DNA of 10,750 nt, taken from Hyphomicrobiales bacterium. Lineage in GTDB: Bacteria; Pseudomonadota; Alphaproteobacteria; Rhizobiales; JALURZ01. The stretch's first letter is position 1, and the number at the start of each line of letters is the position of its first letter. Made by a program: the position numbers and the translations under genes. Of the stretch, positions 1 through 6,182 are shown piece by piece. The DNA lies in NCBI GenBank assembly GCA_027058735.1, contig JALURZ010000166.1:1-10750 (forward strand), given 5' to 3'. The notes beneath the pieces are model-generated. The model saw only the letters and a list, made by a program, of their open reading frames with translations, did not search any database and was not told where the DNA came from.

Positions 1-2
1 TG

Positions 3-1691
3 GGTCTGGTGGAGCGGGTCGAGGACCATGTCCACGTGATCCCCCATGGCGACCGGTCCGGTGAAATCATCGAACCGTGGCTCACCGACCAGTGGTATGT
101 GGATGCCGAAACACTTGCCGGACCGGCCATCGAGGCGGTTGAAAAAGGCGATACGGTTTTCGTGCCGAAAAACTGGGAAAAGACCTATTTCGAATGGATG
201 CGCAATATCCAGCCCTGGTGCATCTCGCGGCAATTGTGGTGGGGGCACCGGATCCCGGCCTGGTATGGGCCGGACGGCGAGATCTTCGTTGCCCTGACGC
301 AGGACGAGGCCGCCGCGGCGGCGGCGGCGCATTATGGCCGGTCCGTTGCCCTGACCCGCGATCCCGACGTGCTCGATACCTGGTTTTCGTCCGCCCTTTG
401 GCCCTTCTCAACCCTCGGCTGGCCGGAGCAGACGGCGGAACTCAAACGCTATTACAAGACCGATGTTCTGGTCACCGGGTTCGACATCATCTTTTTCTGG
501 GTCGCGCGGATGATGATGTTCGCGCTGCATTTCATGAAGGACGAAAACGGCAAACCGGAAGTGCCGTTTCATACCGTCTATATCCATGCCCTGGTCCGCG
601 ACGAGAAGGGCCGGAAAATGTCCAAGTCCAAGGGCAATGTCATGGACCCGCTCGACCTGGCCGACCGGTTTGGCGCGGATGCATTGCGCTTCACGCTGGC
701 GGCCATGGCCGCCCAGGGACGCGACATCAAGCTGGCGGTCCCGCGCGTCGAGGGATACCGGAACTTCGCCACGAAACTCTGGAACGCGGCGCGGTTTTGC
801 GAGATGAACCAGTGCATTGGCGATGAGACTTACGATCCCGCCAAAGCGTCCCTGACCGTCAACCGCTGGATTGCGGGCGAGGCCGCGCGCACGGCGAAAG
901 CGGTCACCGCCGGCATAGAACAGCACCGCTATAACGAAGCCGCCGGCGCGTTGTACCGGTTTGTGTGGAACGTGTTCTGTGACTGGTATCTGGAACTGAT
1001 CAAACCGGTGTTGAGCGGCGATGACAAGGCCGCCATCGCCGAAACCCGCGCCAGTGCGGCCTGGACCCTTGACCAGATCCTGCGTCTGCTGCACCCCTTC
1101 ATGCCGTTCATCACCGAAGAATTGTGGGGCAAGCTGGCGCCCTCCGCAGCCGCGCGCGAGACCCTGCTCATCATGGCGTCGTGGCCCGCGCTTGGGGGGC
1201 TTGAGGACAAATCGGCGGATGCGGAAATCAACTGGATGATCCGCCTGATATCGGAAATCCGCTCCGTGCGCGCGGAAATGAATGTGCCGGCGGGAGCGCG
1301 CATTCCGCTGGTGATCGCGGGTGCGAATGCGTTGACGAAACAGCGCGCAGGCCGCTGGAACGAAACGATCTGCCGGCTGGCGCGCCTTGAAACCATCGAA
1401 CATGGCCAGACGCCTCCCGATGGGGCGGTGCAGATTCTGGTTGATGAGGCGACAGTGGCCCTGCCGCTCGGCGATGTGATCGACCTTGGCGCCGAGCGCG
1501 CCCGTCTTGAAAAGGAAATCGGCAAGATGGACAGCGAGATCGCCCAGATCGAGGGCAAGCTGGCCAACGAGAAATTCACCGCCCGCGCGCCGGCCCATGT
1601 CGTCGATGAACAGCGCGACAGAAAGGCGGCCGCCGAAGCCGCCAGAACCAGGCTCCAGGCGGCGCTGGCGCGGGTCAGGGGGGCCGCCTGA
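3..1691 (+). CDS. valS: Valyl-tRNA synthetase, C-terminal part (5' end outside window)
   Basis: Class I aminoacyl-tRNA synthetase that charges tRNA-Val with valine in the cytoplasm. The reading frame is open to the left edge (GTG at base 9 is an internal Val codon), so the start, the HIGH motif and most of the editing domain lie outside. Visible in order, counting from that Val: the conserved segment PWCISRQLWWGHRIPAWYG (about 69-87), DVLDTWFSSALWPFSTLGW (about 121-139), the block GFDIIFFWVARMMM, and the ATP-binding loop KMSKS at bases 615-629 (residues 203-207). The helical anticodon-binding domain follows (about 280-430; NRYNEAA-like and FCDWYLELIKP segments). The end is a charged Ala/Glu/Arg/Lys-rich coiled-coil arm (about 490-556), typical of ValRS and absent from IleRS and LeuRS. 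E. coli ValRS has KMSKS near residue 554, so roughly 350 residues are missing. Nothing looks broken. The stop is TGA at 1689-1691. Confidence 0.97.
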   Translation, partial: GLVERVEDHVHVIPHGDRSGEIIEPWLTDQWYVDAETLAGPAIEAVEKGDTVFVPKNWEKTYFEWMRNIQPWCISRQLWWGHRIPAWYGPDGEIFVALTQDEAAAAAAAHYGRSVALTRDPDVLDTWFSSALWPFSTLGWPEQTAELKRYYKTDVLVTGFDIIFFWVARMMMFALHFMKDENGKPEVPFHTVYIHALVRDEKGRKMSKSKGNVMDPLDLADRFGADALRFTLAAMAAQGRDIKLAVPRVEGYRNFATKLWNAARFCEMNQCIGDETYDPAKASLTVNRWIAGEAARTAKAVTAGIEQHRYNEAAGALYRFVWNVFCDWYLELIKPVLSGDDKAAIAETRASAAWTLDQILRLLHPFMPFITEELWGKLAPSAAARETLLIMASWPALGGLEDKSADAEINWMIRLISEIRSVRAEMNVPAGARIPLVIAGANALTKQRAGRWNETICRLARLETIEHGQTPPDGAVQILVDEATVALPLGDVIDLGAERARLEKEIGKMDSEIAQIEGKLANEKFTARAPAHVVDEQRDRKAAAEAARTRLQAALARVRGAA

Positions 1692-1710
1692 ACCCCGGAG
1701 GGTGTTCAGG
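1687..1710 (+). terminator. Hairpin at the valS stop codon, possible weak terminator
   Basis: Seven-base arms CCTGAAC (1687-1693) and GTTCAGG (1704-1710) enclose a short CCC/GGG inner stem with one unpaired T and a GGA loop. The hairpin overlaps the valS stop. A second, weaker inverted repeat, GCTGA (1712-1716) with TCAGC (1726-1730), follows. Neither is followed by a run of T, so a Rho-independent terminator is possible but not canonical. Confidence 0.35.
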
Positions 1711-1746
1711 GGCTGAATCCTGCGCTCAGCGATCACATTTCATGGC

Positions 1747-1790
1747 GATTTGATGGTTTACGGTGATTTGATGGTCATGGCCATTTGATA
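1747..1790. repeat. Three direct copies of an ATTTGATGG motif at 17-18 nt spacing
   Basis: GATTTGATGG occurs at 1747-1756 and 1765-1774, and a variant CATTTGATA at 1782-1790. The shared ATTTGAT cores begin at 1748, 1766 and 1783, so the period is 18 then 17 nt, near two helical turns apart. This could be a decayed tandem duplication or a set of protein-binding sites; the sequence does not distinguish them. Confidence 0.55.
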
Positions 1791-1900
1791 ACCATTCGTG
1801 GCCGGAAACCGTTGATTCGCCGAAAATCGCCCATTTTTTCGCGATTCGGGGAAACCATAAACAAAATCCACGCTCCCGGCCGGAAGAATGCGACAAAAAT

Positions 1901-1942
1901 GTCACAATCACGATAAAAAACAAAGTGTGTATGCTTTGTGAC
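1901..1942. repeat. Nested inverted repeats in AT-rich DNA
   Basis: The outer arms are GTCACAA (1901-1907) and TTGTGAC (1936-1942), perfect over 7 bases with a 28-nt spacer. The inner arms are ACAAAG (1920-1925) and CTTTGT (1934-1939), perfect over 6 bases with an 8-nt loop. The right arms overlap, so the two pairings are mutually exclusive in RNA. No terminator-like T run follows. It could be an operator or an alternative RNA fold, but this is only a structural observation. Confidence 0.45.
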
Positions 1943-2033
1943 TTACAAGTCCACGATCTTGCCTTATTGGCTAAATAGCTTCGGCTCCAACGGCAGGGAC
2001 AAACGGCTGATATTGTTTTTTGTTGATTTTGCA

Positions 2034-2072
2034 ATGGCTTATGTCTGGCTAGCGCCGTGGATCTGGCTCTAG
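2034..2072 (+). CDS. Possible 12-codon leader peptide upstream of ilvD (speculative)
   Basis: An ATG at 2034 opens MAYVWLAPWIWL and stops at TAG 2070-2072, about 245 nt before ilvD. Four of the twelve residues are branched-chain (Val, Leu, Ile, Leu), as one might hope for in an attenuation leader of a valine/isoleucine gene, and three are Trp. Against it: no Shine-Dalgarno sequence precedes the ATG, the Val-Trp-Leu and Ile-Trp-Leu pattern arises from two copies of the TCTGG repeat, and no clear anti-terminator/terminator pair follows. It is most likely chance. Confidence 0.12.
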   Translation: MAYVWLAPWIWL

Positions 2073-2133
2073 CGCCTTGTGTCTGACCGAAGCCTTGTGT
2101 CTGATCTGAACTTGTGTCTGATCTGAAAATGTG
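2044..2133. repeat. Decayed tandem repeat, about 18-bp unit, five copies
   Basis: Units start at TCTG at 2044, 2062, 2082, 2100 and 2117, giving periods of 18, 20, 18 and 17. The last two units are nearly identical: TCTGATCTGAACTTGTG (2100-2116) and the same with AAATGTG at its end (2117-2133). The first two share the block TAGCGCC. Divergence increases from right to left, as expected from slippage duplication with later mutation. Confidence 0.7.
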
Positions 2134-2165
2134 TTTGCGCGCGTTTCAGTCTTTGGCCCGGGGCC

Positions 2166-2211
2166 GGTGTCTGGCGGAACTGGTATTTGGCGGATGGTGT
2201 CTGGCGGAGAT
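2166..2211. repeat. Tandem repeat GGTGTCTGGCGGA, three copies
   Basis: The copies are GGTGTCTGGCGGAACT (2166-2181), GGTATTTGGCGGAT (2182-2195) and GGTGTCTGGCGGAGAT (2196-2211). The first and third differ at only two positions, and the middle one has lost two bases. The unit differs from the array just upstream but shares the GTGTCTG core. Confidence 0.7.
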
Positions 2212-2236
2212 GAAACCTTTTGCGGATGGGTGACCC

Positions 2237-2277
2237 CTCTTGCGAATGCTTGCGATGGATGATCTCTCTTGCGAATG
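2237..2277. repeat. Direct repeat CTCTTGCGAATG, two copies 29 nt apart
   Basis: Perfect 12-base copies lie at 2237-2248 and 2266-2277. A related TTTTGCGGATG lies just to the left (about 2218-2228) and TTGCGATGGATG lies between them (2250-2261), so TTGCGRATG is a degenerate motif repeated four times here. The second copy shares its last base with the next array. Confidence 0.6.
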
Positions 2278-2315
2278 AATGCGAAGAGTGAATGTGAAGA
2301 GTGAATGTGAAGAGT
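2277..2315. repeat. 13-bp tandem repeat GAATGTGAAGAGT, three copies, ending at the ilvD start
   Basis: Three head-to-tail 13-base units lie at 2277-2289, 2290-2302 and 2303-2315; the first has C for T at its sixth position and the other two are identical. The array ends one base before the preferred ilvD start codon (ATG 2317). Each unit contains GAAGAG, a purine-rich string like a weak ribosome binding site, at 2283-2288, 2296-2301 and 2309-2314. Copy-number change here would alter the ribosome binding region of ilvD. Confidence 0.8.
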
Positions 2316-2316
2316 G

Positions 2317-4041
2317 ATGGACGCAAAGACGTTTGATAAGTCCAAAATGCCGTCGCGGCACGCGACGGTCGGGCCCGAGCGCGCCCCGCATCGCTCATAT
2401 TATTACGCCATGGGGCTGAACGCGGAGCATATCGCGCAGCCGTTTGTCGGCGTCGTGTCGTGCTGGAACGAGGCGGCGCCATGCAACATCGCGCTGATGC
2501 GCCAGGCCCAGGCGGTCAAGGCGGGCGTGCGTGAAGCCCACGGCACGCCGCGCGAATTCTGCACGATCACGGTCACCGATGGCATCGCCATGGGCCACGA
2601 GGGCATGAAATCGTCGCTGGTTTCGCGCGATGTGATCGCCGATTCGGTCGAGTTGACCGTGCGTGGCCATTGCTACGATGCGCTGGTGGGCATCGCCGGG
2701 TGCGACAAGTCCCTGCCGGGGCTGATGATGTCCATGGTCAGGCTCAATGTGCCCAGCGTGTTCATGTATGGCGGGTCGATCCTGCCGGGCAAATTCAGGG
2801 GCCGCGACGTGACCGTCGTCGATGTCTTTGAAGGCGTTGGCAAACATGCCGCCGGTGAAATGTCGGACGACGATCTGCACAGCCTCGAAGCGGTCGCCTG
2901 CCCGGGCGCCGGCGCCTGCGGCGGGCAGTTTACCGCCAATACGATGGCATGCGTGTCCGAGGCGATGGGGCTGGCGCTGCCGCATTCGGCGGGCGCGCCG
3001 GCGGAATACGAATCGCGCGACGATTATGCCGTGGCCAGCGGCAAGGCGGTGATGGAGTTGCTGCGCGAAGGCATTCGCCCGCGCGATATTGTCACCCGCA
3101 AGGCGCTTGAAAACGCCGCCACCGTTGTGGCCGCGACCGGCGGCTCCACCAATGCCGGCCTGCATCTGCCGGCCATCGCCAACGAGGCGGGGATCGATTT
3201 CGATCTCATGGAAGTGGCGGACATCTTCAAACGCACGCCCTATATCGCCGATCTGAAACCCGGCGGCAAATATGTCGCCAAGGACATGTACGAATCCGGC
3301 GGCGTCCCGGTGTTGCTGAAAACCCTGCTGGACGGCGGTTTTCTTCACGGCGACTGCATCACCGTGACCGGCAGGACAATTGCCGAAAACCTGCAAGGCG
3401 TTGACCGTGAGCCCGACGAAAAGGTCATCTACCCGGTTTCGAACCCGATCACGCCGACGGGCGGGGTTGTCGGCCTGTCCGGCTCGCTGGCGCCTGATGG
3501 AGCCATCGTCAAGGTGGCGGGCATGAGCAATCTGTCTTTCCGCGGCCCGGCGCGCTGTTTCGACAGCGAGGAAGAAGCCTTTGACGCGGTGAATGGCGGC
3601 AGGGTCAAGGACGGGGACGTCATCATCGTGCGCTACGAGGGCCCGAAGGGCGGCCCCGGCATGCGCGAAATGCTGTCGACCACATCGGCGTTGTACGGCG
3701 CCGGCATGGGCGATAAGGTCGCGCTGATCACCGATGGCCGGTTTTCCGGCGCGACGCGCGGGTTTTGCGTCGGCCATGTGGGGCCGGAGGCCGCCGAGGG
3801 CGGCCCGATCGGGCTGGTGCGCGATGGCGACATGATTGCCATCGATGCGGTGGCCGGGACCCTGGACCTGGAGGTCAGCGAGGCCGATCTGGCGGCCCGG
3901 CGCAAAGCCTGGAAGCCCAGGCCGAGCGGCCATGAATCGGGCGCCTTGTGGAAGTTTGCCCAGCTTGTCGGCCCGGCCAGATATGGTGCTGTGACCCATC
4001 AGGGCGGCAGGGCGGAAGTGGTCTGTTATGCGGATATCTAG
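2317..4041 (+). CDS. ilvD: Dihydroxy-acid dehydratase, [2Fe-2S] type
   Basis: Dehydrates 2,3-dihydroxy-isovalerate and 2,3-dihydroxy-3-methylvalerate to the keto acids that become valine (and leucine) and isoleucine; cytoplasmic. The product of 574 residues is full length for the IlvD/Edd family. Likely cluster ligands are C56 (in EAAPCN), C129 (in AGCDKS) and C201 (in GAGACGG), the three-cysteine pattern of the [2Fe-2S] enzymes rather than the oxygen-sensitive E. coli type. The Mg-binding region DGIAMGHEGM (D88 on), K131 in CDKS and the catalytic serine S477 in GRFSGAT are present. Sugar-acid dehydratases share this fold, but the sequence reads as true IlvD. ATG 2317 is chosen because its N-terminus (MDAKTFDKSK) looks like that of relatives as I remember them; GTG 2314 and ATG 2347 are alternatives, and none has a well-spaced ribosome binding site. 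The upstream valS also serves valine. The stop overlaps the next gene by 14 nt. Confidence 0.95.
   Translation: MDAKTFDKSKMPSRHATVGPERAPHRSYYYAMGLNAEHIAQPFVGVVSCWNEAAPCNIALMRQAQAVKAGVREAHGTPREFCTITVTDGIAMGHEGMKSSLVSRDVIADSVELTVRGHCYDALVGIAGCDKSLPGLMMSMVRLNVPSVFMYGGSILPGKFRGRDVTVVDVFEGVGKHAAGEMSDDDLHSLEAVACPGAGACGGQFTANTMACVSEAMGLALPHSAGAPAEYESRDDYAVASGKAVMELLREGIRPRDIVTRKALENAATVVAATGGSTNAGLHLPAIANEAGIDFDLMEVADIFKRTPYIADLKPGGKYVAKDMYESGGVPVLLKTLLDGGFLHGDCITVTGRTIAENLQGVDREPDEKVIYPVSNPITPTGGVVGLSGSLAPDGAIVKVAGMSNLSFRGPARCFDSEEEAFDAVNGGRVKDGDVIIVRYEGPKGGPGMREMLSTTSALYGAGMGDKVALITDGRFSGATRGFCVGHVGPEAAEGGPIGLVRDGDMIAIDAVAGTLDLEVSEADLAARRKAWKPRPSGHESGALWKFAQLVGPARYGAVTHQGGRAEVVCYADI
4014..4018 (+). 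promoter_or_regulatory. Ribosome binding site of the Sel1-repeat gene, inside ilvD
   Basis: GGAAG lies 9 nt before ATG 4028, within the last codons of ilvD. It supports this start even though the gene overlaps ilvD, and it suggests translation coupled to ilvD. Confidence 0.6.
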
Positions 4042-4921
4042 ATGCGTCATATACAGGCGGCTTGCAGCCCTCGGCGTTGTTTCGGCGGGGCTTGCCGGGA
4101 TTTTTGCCGCCCCCGGCGTGGCGCAGACGGCGCTGAAGGGCTCGCCCGGGATTTTTCACACCTTTACACCGCCGCCCGGACCGTATGAAACCGCGCCATC
4201 GGTGCCGGTTCTCGGCAAGTCCCTTCAGGCCGGCAATCAGGCTTTCCGGGATGGCAAATTCGCCGCCGCGCGCGTTCTCTGGGAAAAGGCGGCCCAGGAA
4301 GGCGATCTCTTCGCGCAATGGCAACTCGCCAACCTGTACCGGAGCGGGCGCGGTGTTGCCGTCGATCACCGCAAGGCTTTTCAGTATTATGCCGCGGTCG
4401 CCGCGCGCCACAAGAATACGGGCCAGTTGACCCGGCGCACACGGATCACGGTCGATAGCATCGTGCGCCTTGCCGACTATTTCAGGACCGGCGTCAAGCA
4501 GGCCAAAATCCCGAAGCGCATCGGCCAGGCTTTCCGGCTTTATCAGTTTGCCGCCACTTATTTCAGCCATCCCTCCGCGCAATTCGCGCTTGGACAGATT
4601 TATGTTCGCGGCGAAGGGGTCAAAAAGAGCATTGGCCGCGGCATGCGGTGGTACCTGCTGGCCGCGCGCAAGCGTCATGCGCCCGCGCAAGCCGCCCTGG
4701 GAGATCTCTATCTCAGGGGCGAAGGCGTCCGCAAGGACGAGGCGCGCGCCTTGATGTGGTACACGCTGGCACGCCAGAGCGCGCGGGCGAAAAGCGCCAA
4801 GAGGATCGCGGAATCCTATCGCCAGCTCTATGATTCGACTGACGGAAGCCTGCGCACGAAGGCTGAAAATCTGGTCGCGGTCTGGAATGAAAAATTTCCC
4901 GGCCCCACCCGGAAGCCATAA
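4028..4921 (+). CDS. Secreted Sel1-repeat (TPR-like) protein, ExoR-like
   Basis: Protein of 297 residues with a signal peptide: basic start (MRISRCVIYRR), hydrophobic core about 12-28, and probable cleavage after GVA (residue 32). No lipobox cysteine is present, so it is likely soluble in the periplasm. After a Pro-rich linker (about 45-62), an alpha-hairpin (AGNQAFRDGKFAAARVLWEK, 68-87) leads into Sel1 repeats: about 92-128 (AQWQLANLYRSGRGV), 148-182 (degenerate), 183-218 (AQFALGQIYVRGEGV) and 219-254 (AQAALGDLYLRGEGV). Sel1 repeats mediate protein-protein contacts. The layout (signal peptide, short helix pair, Sel1 repeats with an irregular insert) recalls ExoR, the periplasmic inhibitor of the ExoS/ChvI two-component system in Rhizobiales; that role is inferred from architecture and remembered sequence pattern only. 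The frame overlaps the ilvD end by 14 nt, so the two are probably co-transcribed. Confidence 0.85.
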   Translation: MRISRCVIYRRLAALGVVSAGLAGIFAAPGVAQTALKGSPGIFHTFTPPPGPYETAPSVPVLGKSLQAGNQAFRDGKFAAARVLWEKAAQEGDLFAQWQLANLYRSGRGVAVDHRKAFQYYAAVAARHKNTGQLTRRTRITVDSIVRLADYFRTGVKQAKIPKRIGQAFRLYQFAATYFSHPSAQFALGQIYVRGEGVKKSIGRGMRWYLLAARKRHAPAQAALGDLYLRGEGVRKDEARALMWYTLARQSARAKSAKRIAESYRQLYDSTDGSLRTKAENLVAVWNEKFPGPTRKP

Positions 4922-4965
4922 ACGCTGCCCGCTGCTTCGTGGACACCTCCAGGGCGCGCCGGCTC
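4922..4965. other. Convergent gap between Sel1 gene and xthA
   Basis: Only 44 nt separate the two stop codons. GC-rich short repeats (for example CCGG arms around 4958-4974) are present, but no strong stem followed by a T run on either strand. I cannot point to a bidirectional terminator. Confidence 0.5.
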
Positions 4966-5763
4966 TCAACCGGTTCTCAGCGGCAGATCCAGTTCAATCC
5001 AGACCGGAACATGGTCGGATGGCCGTTCCCAGCCACGCGTGAAGCGGTCTATCCTGCAGCCCGTGAGCCGGTCCGCGGCCTGTGGCGACAGCAACAGGTG
5101 GTCGATCCTGATGCCGTGGTCCTTTTGCCATGCGCCTGCCTGATAGTCCCAGAAAGTATAGTGATGGCGCTGGGTGTGGGTGGCGCTGAAGGCATCGCTC
5201 AGGCCCAGGTTGAGGAGCGTGCGAAACCGCTCCCGGGTGGCCGGAAGGCACAGCGCGTCGCCCGCCCAGGCGGCTGGATCGTATACATCGTCATCGCCGG
5301 GTATCACATTGAAATCCCCCGCGAACACGGCGATCTCCTCAAATGCCAGAACCTCCTTCGCGCGCGCGATCAGCCGGTCCATCCAGGCGAGCTTGTAAGG
5401 GTATTTTTCGCTCTGCGGAGGATTGCCGTTCGGCAGATAGAGACAGGCAACGCGAACCGCGCCGCCATCGCTTGACACGACTGCTTCAAGATAGCGCGCC
5501 TGATCGTCGCCCGCATCGCCCGCCAGCCCGCTCACCACATCGTCGAACGGCAATTTGGACAAAATGGCGACGCCGTTATAGGCCTTTTGTCCGTGTACGG
5601 CCACATTGTAGCCCAGCCCTTCGAAGTGCTCCGCCGGGAAATTTTCGTCGACGCATTTGATTTCCTGCAGGCAGACGATTTCCGGCGCGTCCCGTTGCAG
5701 CCAGTCCATCACATGGTCCAGCCGCGCCTTGATGGAATTGACGTTCCAGGTGGCGATTTTCAT
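4966..5763 (-). CDS. xthA: Exodeoxyribonuclease III / AP endonuclease
   Basis: DNA base-excision repair nuclease: cleaves the backbone 5' of abasic sites and removes nucleotides from 3' ends; Mg-dependent. At 265 residues it matches the EEP-fold family length. All catalytic signatures are visible: N7 (ATWNVNSIKARL), E34 (CLQEIK), Y109 with N112 (LYLPNGNP), D150 and N152 (AGDFNVIP), D221 (IRIDHLL) and the terminal D250-H251 (PSDHVPVW). These spacings fit E. coli Exo III (E34, D151, N153, D229, H259). The start is ATG at 5763, 30 nt after the erpA stop; the region before it has only a weak GGGTGG-like binding site, so translation may depend on erpA. It is the last gene of the minus-strand pair and converges on the Sel1-repeat gene. 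Confidence 0.96.
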   Translation of the reverse strand: MKIATWNVNSIKARLDHVMDWLQRDAPEIVCLQEIKCVDENFPAEHFEGLGYNVAVHGQKAYNGVAILSKLPFDDVVSGLAGDAGDDQARYLEAVVSSDGGAVRVACLYLPNGNPPQSEKYPYKLAWMDRLIARAKEVLAFEEIAVFAGDFNVIPGDDDVYDPAAWAGDALCLPATRERFRTLLNLGLSDAFSATHTQRHHYTFWDYQAGAWQKDHGIRIDHLLLSPQAADRLTGCRIDRFTRGWERPSDHVPVWIELDLPLRTG

Positions 5764-5793
5764 GGACAGGCCACCCCGGGGCGCCCAGACGGC

Positions 5794-6123
5794 TCAGATG
5801 GAAAACGACGTGCCGCAGCCGCACGCGGCCGTGGCATTGGGATTGCGCACCTGAAATGCGGCGCCGATCAGATCATCCACGAAATCGATCTGCGAGCCTT
5901 CGAGATAATTCAGTGATACGGGGTCGATCACGACGGTCGCGCCGTCGCGTTCGATGACCAGATCGTCCCCGCCCCGGTTCGTGTCGATCTCAAAGCCATA
6001 CTGAAATCCCGAACATCCCCCCCCCGACACGCTGACGCGCAGCGCCGAGCCGGCCGGCTCCGCGGCCAGTATCCCGGCAATCCGGCTGGCCGCCTTTTTG
6101 CTGATTGTAACCGTTTCCCTCAT
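5794..6123 (-). CDS. erpA: Iron-sulfur cluster insertion protein, A-type carrier
   Basis: A-type carrier (HesB/IscA/ErpA family) that receives Fe-S clusters and delivers them to apo-enzymes in the cytoplasm. The 109 residues from ATG 6123 match the family's usual 105-115. The three invariant cysteines are C37 (SGGGCSGFQYGF), C101 and C103 (ACGCGTSFSI at the C-terminus). ErpA rather than IscA or SufA is my call from that C-terminus and from the neighbours; the subfamily is less certain than the family. A longer frame starts at 6198, but its extra 25 residues are unlike the family, and that start would lie upstream of the transcription start predicted from the promoter at 6183-6211. It is probably co-transcribed with xthA, 30 nt downstream. 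IlvD in this window is a possible Fe-S client, by inference only. Confidence 0.93.
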   Translation of the reverse strand: MRETVTISKKAASRIAGILAAEPAGSALRVSVSGGGCSGFQYGFEIDTNRGGDDLVIERDGATVVIDPVSLNYLEGSQIDFVDDLIGAAFQVRNPNATAACGCGTSFSI

Positions 6124-6182
6124 GGCCGATCTCAAGCGCCCCGTCTCCTGCGCCGCCGCGCGAAGCGGTCCCTGTGCCACAA

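Larger units (their letters stand above)
1711..2043. other. AT-rich intergenic half, valS to ilvD
   Basis: This stretch is much richer in A and T than the genes on either side, and no credible gene is seen on either strand. It holds the direct-repeat cluster at 1747-1790, an inverted repeat AATCGC (1825-1830) with GCGATT (1841-1846), and the nested inverted repeats at 1901-1942. Several A or T runs occur (around 1831-1840, 1915-1920 and 2014-2021). I found no -35/-10 pair near consensus, but a promoter for ilvD would be expected here or in the repeat chain that follows. An open minus-strand frame of 102 codons (2034-1726) resembles no family I know and has no recognisable coding character. 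Confidence 0.6.

Noticed and set aside
408..1736. Long minus-strand frame (442 codons) opposite valS
   Set aside because: It is antisense to an unmistakable synthetase; GC-rich codon use on the plus strand leaves the opposite frame free of stops, and its composition (Arg/Gly/His-rich) matches no family.
1861..2040. Replication origin in the AT-rich block
   Set aside because: I found no DnaA-box-like TTATNCACA sequences and no origin-linked genes nearby.
2034..2316. Possible CRISPR array
   Set aside because: The units are 12-20 bp, adjoining and decayed, without unique spacers of even length, and no cas gene is present.
2049..2482. Three overlapping minus-strand frames with repeated HIHSSH-like peptides upstream of ilvD
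   Set aside because: All three frames are open only because the short tandem repeats contain no stop on that strand; the peptides simply echo the DNA repeats.
2395..4050. Minus-strand frame of 551 codons covering ilvD
   Set aside because: Shadow of ilvD in phase with its third-position GC bias; no recognisable motif, and IlvD on the plus strand is certain.
3875..4969. Minus-strand frame of 364 codons opposite the Sel1-repeat gene
   Set aside because: The plus-strand product has a signal peptide, a ribosome binding site and clear Sel1 repeats; the minus frame has none of these.
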